A stretch of DNA of 64,000 nt from Phlegmacium glaucopus (Eukaryota > Basidiomycota > Agaricomycetes > Agaricales > Cortinariaceae), in assembly GCA_015039465.1 (NCBI GenBank), contig MU130361.1:548907-612906 (forward strand), in the 5' to 3' direction. Below, in pieces: positions 10,367 through 23,006 of this stretch. Position numbers and translations under genes: made by a program. The notes under the pieces are model-generated. The model did no database searches. It was not told where the DNA came from and worked only from the letters and a program-made list of their open reading frames with translations. Each line of letters begins with the position of its first letter. Position 1 is the stretch's first letter.

Positions 10367-13300
10367 ATGGCGCTTCGAGTGAGCACAAGATTTCTTCCAC
10401 GAATAAGTCGTCGAGGGACCGCACTCGGTGCTCTTGCCGTCGGACTTGCCGCTGTCAATTGGAGATCGATAGCAGGTCACGTAGGTGCTTGTGGAGATAT
10501 CCGGACCAGATATTGGAATGCACACCCATTGACCCGGCCTTTCTCGTTACTATCCCTCGCTAAACCTACCATGTCTCTTACGCCGCCACAACCACCACCT
10601 TTTTGGAACCACACTGCTGAGGATATCCTGAGGTTGACGAAGGAAGCCATTGAGTATGATCGTGCGGTTCAGGATAAAGTTGGAGGTCTTGATCCTAAGG
10701 ATTGCACTTTTGAATCAGTGAGTTCTAATATCAAGACATTCCATGACCTGTTGTGACTAAAGAGTGTTTTCTGTCTAGGTATTCGTAAGTCGTTAACAAA
10801 GAGCACGTTCAGACGAATCCGCAAATTCATGTTATCTTTTAGTTGACTCTCTCGGATGCGGACACTAAGATTGAGGCTGAAACAGAGCCCCTCGCATTTT
10901 ACCAGAACGTGTCTCCCACAAAGGAGCTCCGGGACGCCTCGAATGACGCTGAATCTCTGCTTCGCGATTTCGGAGTTGAATCCTCTATGCGTCTGGACGT
11001 CTTCAACGCCAAGACGGCTGCTGAAAAGAACATAAAAGCATCAGGTCAATGGGATAAGTTATCCGCCGAGCAGCAGCGTTTGGTGGAAAAAATGGTAACT
11101 ATCTATTGATTGGAGTTTTTCTTTTGTCTAATCGATTACCCTGGAATGCGATCTTTAGATCTTGGATGGTACTCGGGCTGGTCTTGCCTTGCCAGAGGAA
11201 AAGAGGAATGAACTCACAACTCTCAAGAAGGAACTCTCACAAGTCTGTTTGGAATTTAGTGTACGTCGCATATTCCTCTTTGTCGGCCTGAACTTCGATG
11301 AAATGATAATGTATTAAGAAAAACTTCAACGAAGAAAATGTAAGTGGATGAGCAATCCGCATTTCTAAAACCACAACTTTGATCAAACCTTTCTGTAGGG
11401 TGTCATCAGCTTCACCGAAGAAGAGCTCAAAGGCGTTCCTAAGGATGTCATTTCTGGATACATCAAACGCACAGAGGACGGCAAGGAGATATTCGATATC
11501 ACATACAAGACCCCAGATATCACTCCAGTGGTGAGTTCTATTCGGCCACCAAATATTGTATGCCTAACGGACTGTGCCACTAATAGTTCAAATTTGCTGA
11601 AAACCCCAGAACGCGTCAAAGAGCGCTGGAGGGTTTCGAATCACGACTAGCGATTAATGTACCCCTCCTTGATAAAGCTCTAGAATTACGTCGTCGAATT
11701 GCTAGCCTTCTCGGTTATAAAACCTGGTACCGCACTACCTTATTGTTTTCATTTGCGAAGCTAGGAACTAATCAAATCCCAAGGGCGGACTACATCACCG
11801 AAGTCAAAATGATCAAAACTGGAAAGGGTATCGAAGACGTGAGTCCCCCGATGATACACAGTTCATCCCGTACCAATTTTTCTCCCAGTTCATCGATGAC
11901 CTCGAGGCGAAATTACTTCCAGTTGGCATCAAGGACCGCGAGGTTCTGCTTGCCATAAAGAAAAAGGAACATGAGGAGAAAGGCCTTGCCTTTGATGGCG
12001 AATTCTACATATGGGACTATCGGTACTATGACCGCAAATACATCGAGGAATCTCTGTCCTTGGATGATAGTATTGTCAAGGAATACTTCCCGGTGTCGGT
12101 CGTTGTTCCGACCATCCTAAACATCTATCAAAATCTTCTTGGTGTCCGATTCGAGGAGATTCAAAATGCTTCTACATGGCATCCAGGTACGTTTGTACTC
12201 TATTACTTGGAACCTTATACCAGGAAATTTTAATTCCCATATAAAGAGGTACAAGCTTTTGCTGTTTGGGAGAAAGATGCCAAAGACGCATCTGGTTTTG
12301 TCGGATATTGCTACCTGGATCTCTTCCCTCGCGGTAATGCAATTTTCCCCGTACATTCGACTCTAGACTGAATCGTCATATGTAGCTGCGAAGTATTCGC
12401 ATGCTGCTGTATGGGGTCTCCTCGCTGGTTATGATCTTCCACACAATAAACGCCACTATCCGCTGGCTGCGATGGTTGCCAATTTGGCGAAACCTACTCC
12501 GGAGAAACCTGCTCTTATGAGACACGACGATGTCGTGACGTTTTTCCATGAGATGGGTCATGTTTTCCATGGTTTGTTGAGCAGAACCAAGTACGCTCGA
12601 TTCCATGGAACAAAGTAGGCCTGTTTATTGCTCGTCCGCTTTTGCACTTGCCTCATTGAGGCTACTGTCAGTGTTGCGCGTGATTTCGTTGAAGCGCCTT
12701 CCCAGATGTTGGAGAACTGGTATGGCTCCCTTCGCATTTATTGATTATTCTTATTTCTTATTTTCTTATCAGGTGTTGGGAACCCAAGGTTCTTCAGCAA
12801 ATGTCGAGTCACTACCAGACGAAGCAGCCGCTCTCTGCAGAGCTTATTGAGAAAATCATCAAGAGGTAATTACAAATACTATCAGAAAACTCCAAGGCTG
12901 GATTGATCTTGTAATTTTTTTCAGTCGCTACGTCAACATCGGTCTATTCTATCTCAGACAACTGTTCTTTGCCAGATTTGACCTCAAAGTACACACAGAT
13001 CAAGGTAAAAAAGTCTTTACACTGCCGAATTCGGAGTTCAGCAGAATAACTGAGGCGTTGTTACAGTCCCCGAGGACTACACTCTACTCTGGAATACTCT
13101 GCGACAAAAGGTTTCACTTGTAAAACACGACAAAGTATGCCCTGGACAAGCCAGCTTTGGACACATCACAGGTGGTTATGATGCCGGTTATTATGGGTAA
13201 GAAGGCCCTTCCCCAAAATTTAGCGCAGTATCACGTACTTAAAAACTTGTTGTGAAGATATACCTACTCCCTCGTCTTTGCGGCAGATATGTATGGTGAG

Positions 13301-13595
13301 ATCAACTAACTTACTCCTCTATTTCACACATCTGACATACTCCAACCTGTGCAGATACTGTATTCAAGGCCGACCCTCTTAACCCTACTAGTGGTAAGCT
13401 ATACCGTGACAAAATCCTGGGTCCTGGTGGAAGTCAGGAGGAGATTGACACCCTGAAGGTGAAGTTACTTTATCCTTGTGATATGATTGATTATATTAAA
13501 AATGCCCCATGACATTGTAGGACTTCCTCGGTAGAGAGCCTAACAGTGGTGCATTCCTTAAAGAGCTCTTTGGAACTGTGCCTGTGCATCTTTGA
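10367..13595 (+). CDS. M3 family zinc metalloendopeptidase (saccharolysin/thimet oligopeptidase type)
   Basis: This zinc oligopeptidase would cut short peptides in the cytosol or the mitochondrial intermembrane space. The catalytic HEMGH motif is at about 12547-12561 in the context FFHEMGHVFHGLL. Upstream are FYIWDYRYYDRKY and CYLDLFPR; downstream are SFGHITGGYDAGYYGY and SGAFLKELFGT, all in the family order. The gene has many introns. The first ATG (10367) adds an Arg-rich N-terminus, MALRVSTRFLPRISRRG, followed by a hydrophobic run. A second in-frame ATG at 10571 (MSLTPPQPPPFW) would give the usual yeast-like start. The long form could carry a mitochondrial signal or membrane anchor; this is inference. 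The stop follows VPVHL. Confidence 0.88.
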
Positions 13596-14296
13596 TTGAG
13601 GATCCTCGGTAGAAAGTGAATCTTTTGTGGATGCAGTGTATGGTGCCGATCACTTACATACCGCTACTCTTGTGCAAACATGCCTGGTCCTCCAAAGGAC
13701 TTATTTCTCTTGCAGAAACACGTGAGTAGAACATATTACATTGAGGGTGTCTTATTAGCTTCAAAATTGAGCGAGAAATTTGGCGGGTGGTTATATTTTT
13801 GACTCTACAGCTGGCGAGAAAAAGGCTGGTTCTTATCCTTCTTGGAGAAACACTTGAGGTTGTATTGACAGGATACTGATATCAGTAAGACTGGCAGAGA
13901 GAAATTATGTGTTTGGGATGAACTATGATGTGAACCAAGGCAGTGCTTAAGTGCTTGAAACTTGAATGACTGCTATCTGTTCATCTCACAAGTATTCATC
14001 CATCGATTTGAAACAGATCAATGACTCCCAAATCAATTATCGTATCGAATTCCATCCCATTAGAGCTTCAAAAGCGTACACATCGGGCAACATCAACATT
14101 ATTATCAGCTGTCAGTGTATTGCTGCAATGCCAAGACATCATGGACGGCGCCAATAAATTTCGGAATGGTGTTTACCACTGTAGGCTATGATACAATTAA
14201 ATTTGAGAAGAATAGGAGGAAATGTACCATGTATCATAGCAGTCCATGCTGCTCTTATCAAAATGAATAAAAAAAAATAACAAATCTGTCTGATAA
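13596..14296. other. Intergenic, convergent 3' ends
   Basis: This roughly 700-bp stretch lies between the converging peptidase and universal-stress-domain genes. No long frame, RNA gene or repeat is recognisable. Confidence 0.5.
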
Positions 14297-16560
14297 TTAA
14301 TCACCAGCGACCTTGACTCCAGTAACATCATCATCATCATTCTCATCTTCAGGATCCTCCTCTTCCACCGGATCTCTTTGATCAAAACGGCCATCATCTC
14401 TTGATCCGTGTCTGTCGACCCGACGTTGATCATCATCTTTTTGAATCTCCTCTCGCATCACTTGGACATCTTGATCGACTCTGGCAACAACACGGTCGAT
14501 ACCTGCTTCTGCGAGTGAAACGTGGGCACGTCTGGTTGAGAGATGTGCGGATTTTTTGGGGGGTCGTTTGAGTCTACGACGAGCCACCATGACGGGGACG
14601 CAACATTTCTGTTATGAATACTTATGTGTTAGTTATTGATCTGTTAAATCTAAGTGTTGAAAAAGGCCTACCTCGATGAGATAGTGGGATGTGGAACCCA
14701 GTAGAATGCTGCGCAGGTGACATTGTTAGGTATATCGAAAAAAGACAAAGGAAGCCAACTTACCCATTTAACTGGCCTAATCCCCGAGATCCAACAATAA
14801 GCATAGTTGGTTCAATGTGGTCAACGACATCTAGATAAAATTAAAACGATCCTTAAAACAAGGGAACAAAAACCCAATGTACCGAGGAGCATGTGTCTCG
14901 AATTCTTTGCATGCCATGCCTGACAAGAGATTCTGACATTCAACTTTGTACGCTGAAGCAGGCCAGTCACTTGTCTGACAAGAATATATGCGAATCCTTG
15001 ACGCTAAAATTAACATATATTAGAGAACTGATCCAGACGACGGAAGAAGGATGCGAGTCTCACCTCATGTTGATTCCTTATTTTCGTGGTACGATCAGCG
15101 GCATTTGGGATAGGTGGATCCACTTATCATGAAATCAGAGGAGGAAAGGACATAAATTTTACAATCGAACCTTTTGATTCACTCTCGACAACATTTACAA
15201 TCAGCATCTCATCGCCGTCTCTTAAAACGGTTCCAATGCCCCATTCTACTGCATACCGACTCTCTTGGCTCATATCACTTGCAACGACATATTGCCTCTT
15301 TCTCCTCGTGCCACGTTTACCTTCAGGATCACCCTGAGTGATCGTGATGGTACATCTATCTCGTTGAAATACAGGTCGAGAAGTTTGTAATGGCAGTGGC
15401 TCGTGAGCTTTTACAGATTTGCGCCTGCGTGGATTCCTCTTTCCGCGGGATCCTAACGTGTTGAGAGAGCTAGGAAAGTAAGGTTCAGGCGCAACAATGA
15501 CATTCACGCCTTCCCCCACAGGATCAGGGTCTTCAATTTCAACTGCAACGGTTGGGTCGACGGCGACAGCAGGGATAAGTGCGTTACGCTCTGTATTGCG
15601 CTCTGTAATGATATCAAAAGCGGCTTCATCGCTAGATGACCCATAATCCGTCTCTGCTTCTGTTCCGACGGTCTCGTCGCCGGAGTCGTCGTCCGTAAAC
15701 GCCGTGCTATGTGAATATGTTGTATTAGGTAAGTCGGCGTCCGACTGTCCAAGAGGGAGAGCTTGGGGTGCGGGGGAAGGTTCGCGAGTGCGAAAACGGC
15801 GTAGAGAAAAGGGGGACTGAGATCTAGCACGCGACGTGCTGTGGTTCAAGTCTCCATCCCAGTCGGCAGGAGCTTGACAGACGGATTTGGGACGCTTAGG
15901 TTTTTTACCCACAGATCTGCCTCGTTCTTTGTCGTCTACGTAGCTTTCCCGAGTGCTGGTGCGGGAAAGCGAAAGAGACGAGAGGCCACCCATCATGGAT
16001 GTAAAAGATTTGCCGAACGAGCCAGCATTCTTCGATTGGTCTGGTGATTTGAGAAAGCCCGTACGTTCCGCGGCGTTGGTAATGGGTTGCGACGCTTGGT
16101 AGTCAGGAGCCTGAGGAGACTTTAAAGAAAACATCAGTGAGGATGGCCGAGAAGATGATGGGGAACGGTTATCGTGTGTAAGAGTGCGCGACAGCTCAAC
16201 TGCAGGTCGTGACATGCTGGACGTCGGCACAGTGACGAAGGTGGAGACAACTGGGCTCTCGGAGGTAGAAAGGTCGGTGACATTCATTTCCTTGCCTTCC
16301 ATTGGTGTGGAAAGGATGGGAAAGACGACCTCTTTGACTTTAGACTCGCTGCCGCTGGTTGATCTCTTGAAACCCGCCAAAGTAAAGCTGGGACCGCCTC
16401 CAAGCCATCCGCTGCTGCTGGATGGCCGGCCATTACGACTGACTGAGGAACTACTGGTGGGTCTGCCTGAGCTACTGCCCGGTCTCGGTATAAAAGTAGT
16501 CCAACTGCGCCTTTTAGAAGTTGGCGAAGATGGCGGGGGTGTATTTACGACGACATCCAT
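14297..16560 (-). CDS. Universal stress protein (UspA) domain protein with long disordered N-terminus
   Basis: The long N-terminal part (about 380 residues) is Ser/Pro/Arg-rich low-complexity sequence starting MDVVVNTPPPSSPTSKRRS. It is followed by a UspA fold: RQYVVASDMSQESRYAVEWG, then GTVLRDGDEMLIVNVVESE, and after several short introns the nucleotide-binding signature GSRGLG...GSTSHYLIEKC with PVMVARRRL. The C-terminal tail is charged and acidic (EEEDPEDENDDDD). UspA domains bind ATP or AMP and occur in stress-related proteins; the role of the fungal fusion form is not established. The start at 16560 is the first ATG followed by the Ser/Pro-rich tail. An ATG further upstream in the same frame precedes a phenylalanine-rich leader that looks untranslated. 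PET127 lies upstream on the same strand, about 245 bp away. Confidence 0.78.
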
Positions 16561-16805
16561 ATTGTCATAGAGATGGAAAAAGAAGAAGAGGAAACAGGGA
16601 GGCGCCTCACCTGAGATTGTTCTCCAGGTACCTGATGGATAACGAATTAGTACTAGTTGCAAGTCAAAAAATCTTGGCACAACGTACCATGGTTGATGGT
16701 GGTGGTCACTTTAAGAGATGCTTATCTCATCTTGCCAAGTCTTTTGATAACAATCTAATGCTGATTATTAAGTTTCTAATGTATCTAGTCTGTTGGCTCA
16801 AACGT

Positions 16806-19760
16806 CTACTCTTCTTCAGGCACATAAACACCTTCTCCAAGCACAATCTTAGGCCGACCTGCCTCCTCTCGAGCCAACCTCTCCGTAAGTAAGCGACCTG
16901 CCCTCGCTAACTCGCGATACTTCTCTACAGATGTAGACACCGTCGTGAAGCCCTCTGGTCGGAACGTTCTAGGCACATCATCAAATTCACCCGCTCTCTG
17001 ATGGAATACGAGGTTCTCCCAATATTTCTCAGCCTCCGCGAATGGCACAGACGACGGAAGAATCAGCGTTCGTTTCTTGCGATTCATCGTATGTTTATAG
17101 TCGGACCGAATCTCGCTATCAGGTCGGGATGAAATTCCGATGTTGTAAGTCATCGTCCCTTTATTCCGTACACACATGAGATTCATATTACAAATGAAAT
17201 ATAGTAGACATCTCTTACAATCGTTGTTGGTAGACCTCATAGCGGTGGTTCCTCGTGTAGGCACTGAATCTAGGAAATGTTCCACAGTGACGTTGAGTTT
17301 CTTGATGGGCCATTGCTGCTCGTCGCCTGTCCAATCATCAGGTTGGACAAAGACTGTTAAAACTCTACCAGGCATTACTGTCTCGAAAGTGCACCTGACC
17401 GACTGACGGATTATCATTCCATTAGTATGTAAAAAAGGCGCAAGGTGGAACAATTCACGAACCTGTTCTGGATAGCAGGCAGCTGCTTCAGGGAGGATAG
17501 CCTCAAGCAGTCCAATACATTTGTTGAACACCCTCTCGCCAATACCTTCCTCAGGTCCAAATAGTCGTTCATCCATTTCTAGAAGAGGAATATATTGAAA
17601 TCCAAAGATCTGTTCCGTGTTATGGTATGCAACCATAACGCCATCCATGTTTCCTATCCTTGCTTGGAAGCTGTTTTACATCATATACCAATTCGAATGA
17701 ATCAAGTGTTCTACAACGTGTTATCGCCAAGTGAAACTCACCTGTATTTCAAAAAGGCTGAACGAATGAGATCGTAGTATTCTCGTTCGAAGCTTTCCAA
17801 ATAACCATGCTGGGATTTGATCAAATAACCTGAATTTTCCTGGGTGGGCCAACAATTAACAAATAGTGGGCCAACGAAACAAGGAACTGAGAGACGTTCA
17901 CACCTCGTAATTCAAAATATCCATTCGGAGACTTATACAAGCACGGGTCTTAATATCAAATACACCTGTACCAGGAAGCCGATGATCCTGACAATCAAGC
18001 TGCGAACGCATCACAAAGTTATCTGACTGCATAGTACGACATCAGCATTCATATTAAATGGCGAAGAGTATTGTCTCAAACCTTGGCAAACCGGAATGCC
18101 TCTCTTATGAGAGGCCTTTCGTCGTTATCAATTGGGGCGGAGCCTGCCCTGAGGAATGACTTGAATTCCTTTGATGACTTGGTTAAGAAATTCTCAAGAA
18201 GAGTTCCCTATATATGGTCGTCAAATTTGTACGATTTCAAACCATCATGCATGACATACCAACCAGGTTAGGATATTCTTGTCTGGGTCATCCCATTCTG
18301 TCGAGCGCGAGTCAATAGCATAAACGCCATCCTTATAGTTCAACAACACAGTTGCAGGCATCATCTGCCCCGCCGTAAACCTCGCGGGCTAGATGAAAAT
18401 GGATAGAATCCCGATGACAGAAAAACAATATCGTTTAAACATACCTGGTTCTTGAAATGCTGGCTTAGTACAGAGAAATCTACTTCCTTGTGTTCCGAAA
18501 GGAGGAAATAGACATGGCTAAGCATTCCTGAAAGAGATGACGTGGATCCTGCAAACTTTTTATTTTCTTGCTTTGCTAGCACTCGAAGTTCCTAATAAAG
18601 ATGTTAGATTTTCTAAAAAAAAATATTAATGACTGGCTGGACTGACTTCGTCGCGAGAGCTTTTGACGAAGCCCGTGAGGCGCTCAAAAGCAAAATCATT
18701 GACTTTAGGTATCTTTTCAAGCCATGGGGAGAAGTTATAGATCCCCGAACGCGGGTCTCGTAACCAATGGACACCGGGGCTGCAGATTTTTTTCTGTATA
18801 TCTGGAAAAAGGTTAAGCCAGAGCAAATGACGTACTTGAACAAAACACGTTCCAACCCATGAGCAAGAGTTGCGACTGGTAGATGTTCTGCCACAGGAGT
18901 TAGGTCTACCAAGGCATTCGTCACAGAAGGGATAAGTTTCCCGTCCGACACCACTTTTTGTTCCAAGATGTGAGGGGGGGATGAACGATCTATATCGTCC
19001 ACGCTAGGTCGTGTGTCGTCTTGTTCAGGTAGGGACGATCTCAGAACTGATAGAGGAAAATTAGTTCATGGCCAATGATACGAATATGCATGTTACCTGT
19101 TGTTGCCCAAGGCTCCGACGGCCAAGTGTCTGAGACAAACCCCGAATGTGTCGCCTCAAGGTTTTGGGAAGGTGAGAGTGGCTCGTCTGGAATTGTCGGA
19201 GTATCCGACGGTGAGGGAGAGATTTCGTTGTGGGACTCCTGTGTGGATAGGTGTATTTGTTTCTCTGTTTCCTGCTCCACAAGCGCAGCTAATATTTTTG
19301 ACAGAGAACTAAAGTCCGAATTTTGATAAAGATGAGGAATTTCTTGTTGCTGCCCTTTCCGCGCCTCTTCCCTTGCATCGAGAGCGGATTTAGGCACCAC
19401 TGCTGGCCGTTTTATTGACATAGTTTTGGCCTCATCTTTCGAAGCCGCTTTTTTGTCTCCTCTTGAGCCCTTCTTCTTTCGTTTCGGTCCTTTGAATGGA
19501 CTACGTATCAAATCTTCTGACGGGGTTTGGAGCCGGGGTGGTGAGTGTTGCGCAAGTCTCTGGGCGTCAGCTTGTGTCAATGCGTTCAATAGTTTGGCTA
19601 AGTGAAGAACATGATCTTCTGGAGACTTGTCAGTTGATGCGGGCGTGTTGGTTGAGGAATGGCGGATGATGCTCGATGAACCCTCCCACAAAAGAGACCG
19701 CACAGCGTGTAGACATCGTGAGGAGGCGAGCGACCGTGGCAGAGCACTCCAGACGTTCAT
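16806..19760 (-). CDS. PET127: PET127-like mitochondrial RNA-processing protein
   Basis: Pet127 acts in mitochondria on the 5' ends of transcripts and has been described as a 5'-to-3' exoribonuclease of the PD-(D/E)XK superfamily. The N-terminus, MNVWSALPRSLASSRCLHAVRS, is Arg- and Ser-rich without acidic residues, as in a mitochondrial presequence. It is followed by a basic Lys-rich linker (GPKRKKKGSRGDKK). Recognisable family blocks are GVHWLRDPRSGIYNFSPWLEKI, NKKFAGSTSSLSGMLSHVYFLLSEH, PATVVLNYKDGVYAIDSRS, and a C-terminal part with NDCKRC and TYNIGISSRPDSE. The gene has many short introns. It is divergent from the ARL8-like gene with only about 150 bp between starts. I recognised it from the order of these blocks; assignment to the exact orthologue is good but not proven. 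Confidence 0.8.
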
Positions 19761-19913
19761 CTAAAGCAGCCAACTGCAATTTGAATGAACCAGCAAAATG
19801 TAATATGTATAAAAAAAAATCTTGGGTCACGTGTCAGTCGGCGATGATTCAGTGATTTCCATTTTTGGACATTTGTTATATTCGTTAAGTATTCCAGGTC
19901 GCGTCCCTCGTCT

Positions 19914-21069
19914 ATGATGCCTGGCTTTCTCACCTCAATATATTACTGGTTCAGCGGGTCAGTCAATTACTCGCCTCTATTGCATGTCGCCGACCGCCTT
20001 GTCTAGCCTTTTCTTCTCAAAGCAACTTGAAGTAGCCGTCGTAGGTTTACAGGTTTGGGTTTACTTTCATCGCTTCCATTGGCAACCACTCTTTATCATG
20101 TAATAAGGCCTCTGGAAAAACCTCTTTTGTTAACGTCGTCACCTCCGGCCAAGTAAGCACTCTGCAAGAAATCACCCTCGATTCTCTAACCTTTGTTCAT
20201 GATTAGTGGAGTGAAGATGTGGTACCAACAGTCGCTTTCAATTTCAGGAAGATCAGAAAGGGAAGTGTGACCATGAAGATTTGGGATGTAGCTGGTATGC
20301 TTGTTCCCTTCAAGGTTTTTTGTCTTGGCCTTGTATAATGACTGCCCTAAGGTCAACCGAAATTTCGTTCCATGTGGGAGCGATATTGCCATGGCGTAGA
20401 TGCTGTCGTGTACGAACACCCACACGGTTTTGCTATCCAACTCACTTCTTCTGCCCAGCTATGTTGTAGATTCAGCCGACGTACGTCTGTAATTCTATTT
20501 CTTTCAAGCTATCATATGTTTTAACTTATTCAAACCACAGCAAGATAAATTTAATACGGCGCGTTTCGAACTCCACCAACTGTTAAGTCAACCGACTCTA
20601 ATTAGGGTACCATTACTCGTGGTATGTGGACAGCGCCCACCATGATTTCGCTGCGATTTGGCAATGTCACTACACTCATTTATCCATTCGTGTGGTAGCT
20701 TGGCAACAAAAATGACCTCGACGGTCACACAGCAGTTGCAGAACTGATACAAAATCTGTGAGTTTGTTGACTGAAAGACGCAACTTTCAATATCAACTTT
20801 GAATATAGGCAACTGGACAAAATCTCAGACCGCGCTGTCTCAGTGAGTAAGATGCCTACCAATTATAGGGTTATCCTGACAAGCGTGTTTACAGTGCTAT
20901 TCCGTATGGTTTTCTTATTCTCTCCTCTCCCCCTTCTTAATGAATTCTCAGTGTTCAATGAAGAATAAGCACAATCTGTTCGTGCTCCTTCTCTTTGAGA
21001 TGCGTTCCCCTAATTGACCACGGTCTAAGCGACATTATTCTTCAATGGCTCATGTCACGGAGTCATTAA
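19914..21069 (+). CDS. ARL8-like small GTPase of the ARF family
   Basis: ARL8 GTPases act in lysosome or vacuole positioning in animals and have homologues in many fungi. The P-loop reads GLQASGKTSF. The effector region is [42 protein letters not shown], in pieces across introns. The guanine motif is LGNKNDLDG, and the C-terminus is [12 protein letters not shown], close to the ARL8 ending DITLQWL. There is no N-myristoylation Gly; the N-terminus [15 protein letters not shown] is hydrophobic, as in ARL8. The gene is broken by at least eight short introns, including an exon of 31 nt. Either of two adjacent ATGs (19914 or 19917) can start it. It converges with a SCOC-like gene about 190 bp away. 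Confidence 0.85.
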
Positions 21070-21255
21070 TCCTGTTGCCCTGCTCTCTTCATCTACTTGG
21101 GGTCTGAAAAGTCGGATCGGAACAACATACTTCTTAGATCAATGTAATATCCAAACTTAGTAAGAATTTCTATAATTATATCACTTCATCCTTCAGAAAG
21201 TAAATGAATCTTGAATAGACGGAGTGTATGTATGGCGATATTACTACTGACTGTA

Positions 21256-21634
21256 TTATCGCCGTTTCGCCATTTGCACCGTCAGATTGTCAATGTACAT
21301 TTGCAATGTTTCGTTCCCCGATGTCAGCTTATCAACCTCCTTCTGCACTGATTGCACTTTGGCCAACATAGCTGTGTTTACCAGAGTCTTTCAACCACGA
21401 TCAAGTTGAGTATACGAAGTGCATACCCTTGAGATCCTCTTGTGAAGCCAAGATCTCCCTAAAGTTATGAGATAAAATCCAAAGCAAGACATTTGATAAG
21501 GGTGGGACGACTGACTTGATGACTTGCTCCTTTTTCAAAGCCTCTCTGACCAGTCCTAGGTCGCCTCCACCCTCCCGCGGTGAAGTTACGCCCCAGGTCG
21601 GACGTTCGTCATTAGAGAAATCGTCGTAAAGCAT
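21256..21634 (-). CDS. Short coiled-coil protein, SCOC/SLO1-like (DUF2205 type)
   Basis: Three exons (21516-21634, 21427-21458, 21256-21371) join to an 88-residue protein. It starts MLYDDFSNDERPTWG, passes a Gly-rich stretch, and ends in a coiled coil with AKVQSVQKEVDKLTSGNETL and MYIDNLTVQMAKRR. The QxYIxNL-type ending after a heptad helix is the hallmark of the SCOC family. Animal SCOC and yeast Slo1 bind ARF-like GTPases at the Golgi or endosomes. The frame is open a little upstream but without an ATG, so the start is 21634. It lies next to, and convergent with, an ARL8-like GTPase and is divergent from RPN13 across 137 bp. Family assignment rests on a short motif, hence moderate confidence. 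Confidence 0.68.
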
Positions 21635-21771
21635 TTTAGCAGCAAAAGCCAAAGAGAAACTTGCACTGAGCGGACTTTAAAGTCATCACTGACGCGTCCT
21701 CTTTTCAGTCGCGTTCACCTGCAAGTGTTCACTGAAATACAAAACCACACCGCACACACGCCAGTTCAGCA

Positions 21772-23006
21772 ATGTCCATACGGGAGTCAGATATCGTGCT
21801 CGCTTTCAAAGCTGGAAGGGCTTTCAGAAGAGAAGGTACTAATATCGTAGAGCCGAGCCCAACAAAAGGTGCCATCTACCTCACGAACGGAGACGATGGG
21901 CTGCTCCATTTTATCTGGAAAAATCGAACCACCAATACCATAGAAGAGGTCATTTCTGATACATATATTAATTGCACCCTAATAGTCCTAACCTTTTTCT
22001 TGATATCCAGGATCTCATCTTATTCCCGTCGGATGCATCTTTTGTCAAAGTTTCTCAATCATCTTCAGGTCGGGTTTATGTCCTCAAATTCTCATCGTCA
22101 AACCAGAGGCACTTTGTAAGTTTCAGCATGCCCATACTTAATAATTGTTAGCGTATTAACTCCGTGGCCACAGTTCTGGATGCAGGTACATAACTTACCC
22201 ATATGCCCGTTCTACCCCGCTAAGAGTCGTACAGGATGCAGACACGAACCGTGATCGTGAATTTTCTGAAAACCTGGACGGCATGCTCCAAGATCCTGAT
22301 TATGATATCAGATGGAACGTTCCCATAGTATATACGGGGACCTCCCGAGCGCCTGCTCCAACGGCTACTCAACCACCCGCCGCATCAAATGCATCTTCGT
22401 GCGTTTTTCTTTGTTGTCTTTTTCGCCGTATTGACCTGAAACCAGGTCGACTGGTCAGACTAACAATCCGACTAATTTTGAAGCAACCCCAGAGCAGCTC
22501 GCAACGCTACAAGCCATGCTGAGAAACCTGCGCAATAATGGTGCAGAGCGGGCAGCCGAGGGTTTGTGTCCCTCCCTCGTCCTAACTCGCGTCTTGATGT
22601 TAATATTTCTTGCTCCAGATTTGTCCCTCACGGATATACTCACACCCGCAAACCTTCTACCATTATTCAACAGTCACCCGAATTTGGTTCCAACTCTTTT
22701 CCCTCACCTACCTCCAGATCTGCCGGTTCCACCTTCTGCCGAAGTTGTACAACGCATCATACAGTGGGTCTCATTTGAAATTTTAACGCTTAGCAATCCG
22801 GAATGTAATTTTAATTTTATCGCAGTTCTCCCCAATTTAGAGCAGCCGTGTCCAACTTCGACCAAGCGCTGAGGACGGGTCTTCTTGGTGGGCTTGTCCG
22901 ATCTCTGGGGCTCCCCGAAGAAGCCGGGACAGGTATCGGACCTTTCCTTCGTGCAATCCAAGAACAGGCCGATAGAGAAAGAAATAATAGTATGGACACA
23001 GATTAA
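21772..23006 (+). CDS. RPN13: Proteasomal ubiquitin receptor RPN13/ADRM1
   Basis: Rpn13 sits on the proteasome regulatory particle, binds ubiquitin through its PRU domain, and can recruit the deubiquitinase UCH37 through a C-terminal DEUBAD domain. The N-terminal PRU domain spans roughly residues 1-120 and includes VLAFKAGRAFRREGTNIVEP, KGAIYLTNGDDGLLHFIW and LILFPSDASFVKV. A Pro/Ala/Thr-rich linker follows. The DEUBAD part reads LSLTDILTPANLLPLFNSHP, VVQRIIQSPQFRAAVSNFDQAL and GLVRSLGLP. Both domains are present, so it is the full-length type rather than the short budding-yeast type. Short introns split the gene. The start is the first ATG, and the stop follows NNSMDTD. Confidence 0.92.

Noticed and set aside
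14160..14296. Possible extra gene in the convergent spacer before the universal-stress-domain gene
   Set aside because: Frames here are shadows of the acidic C-terminal exon on the other strand.
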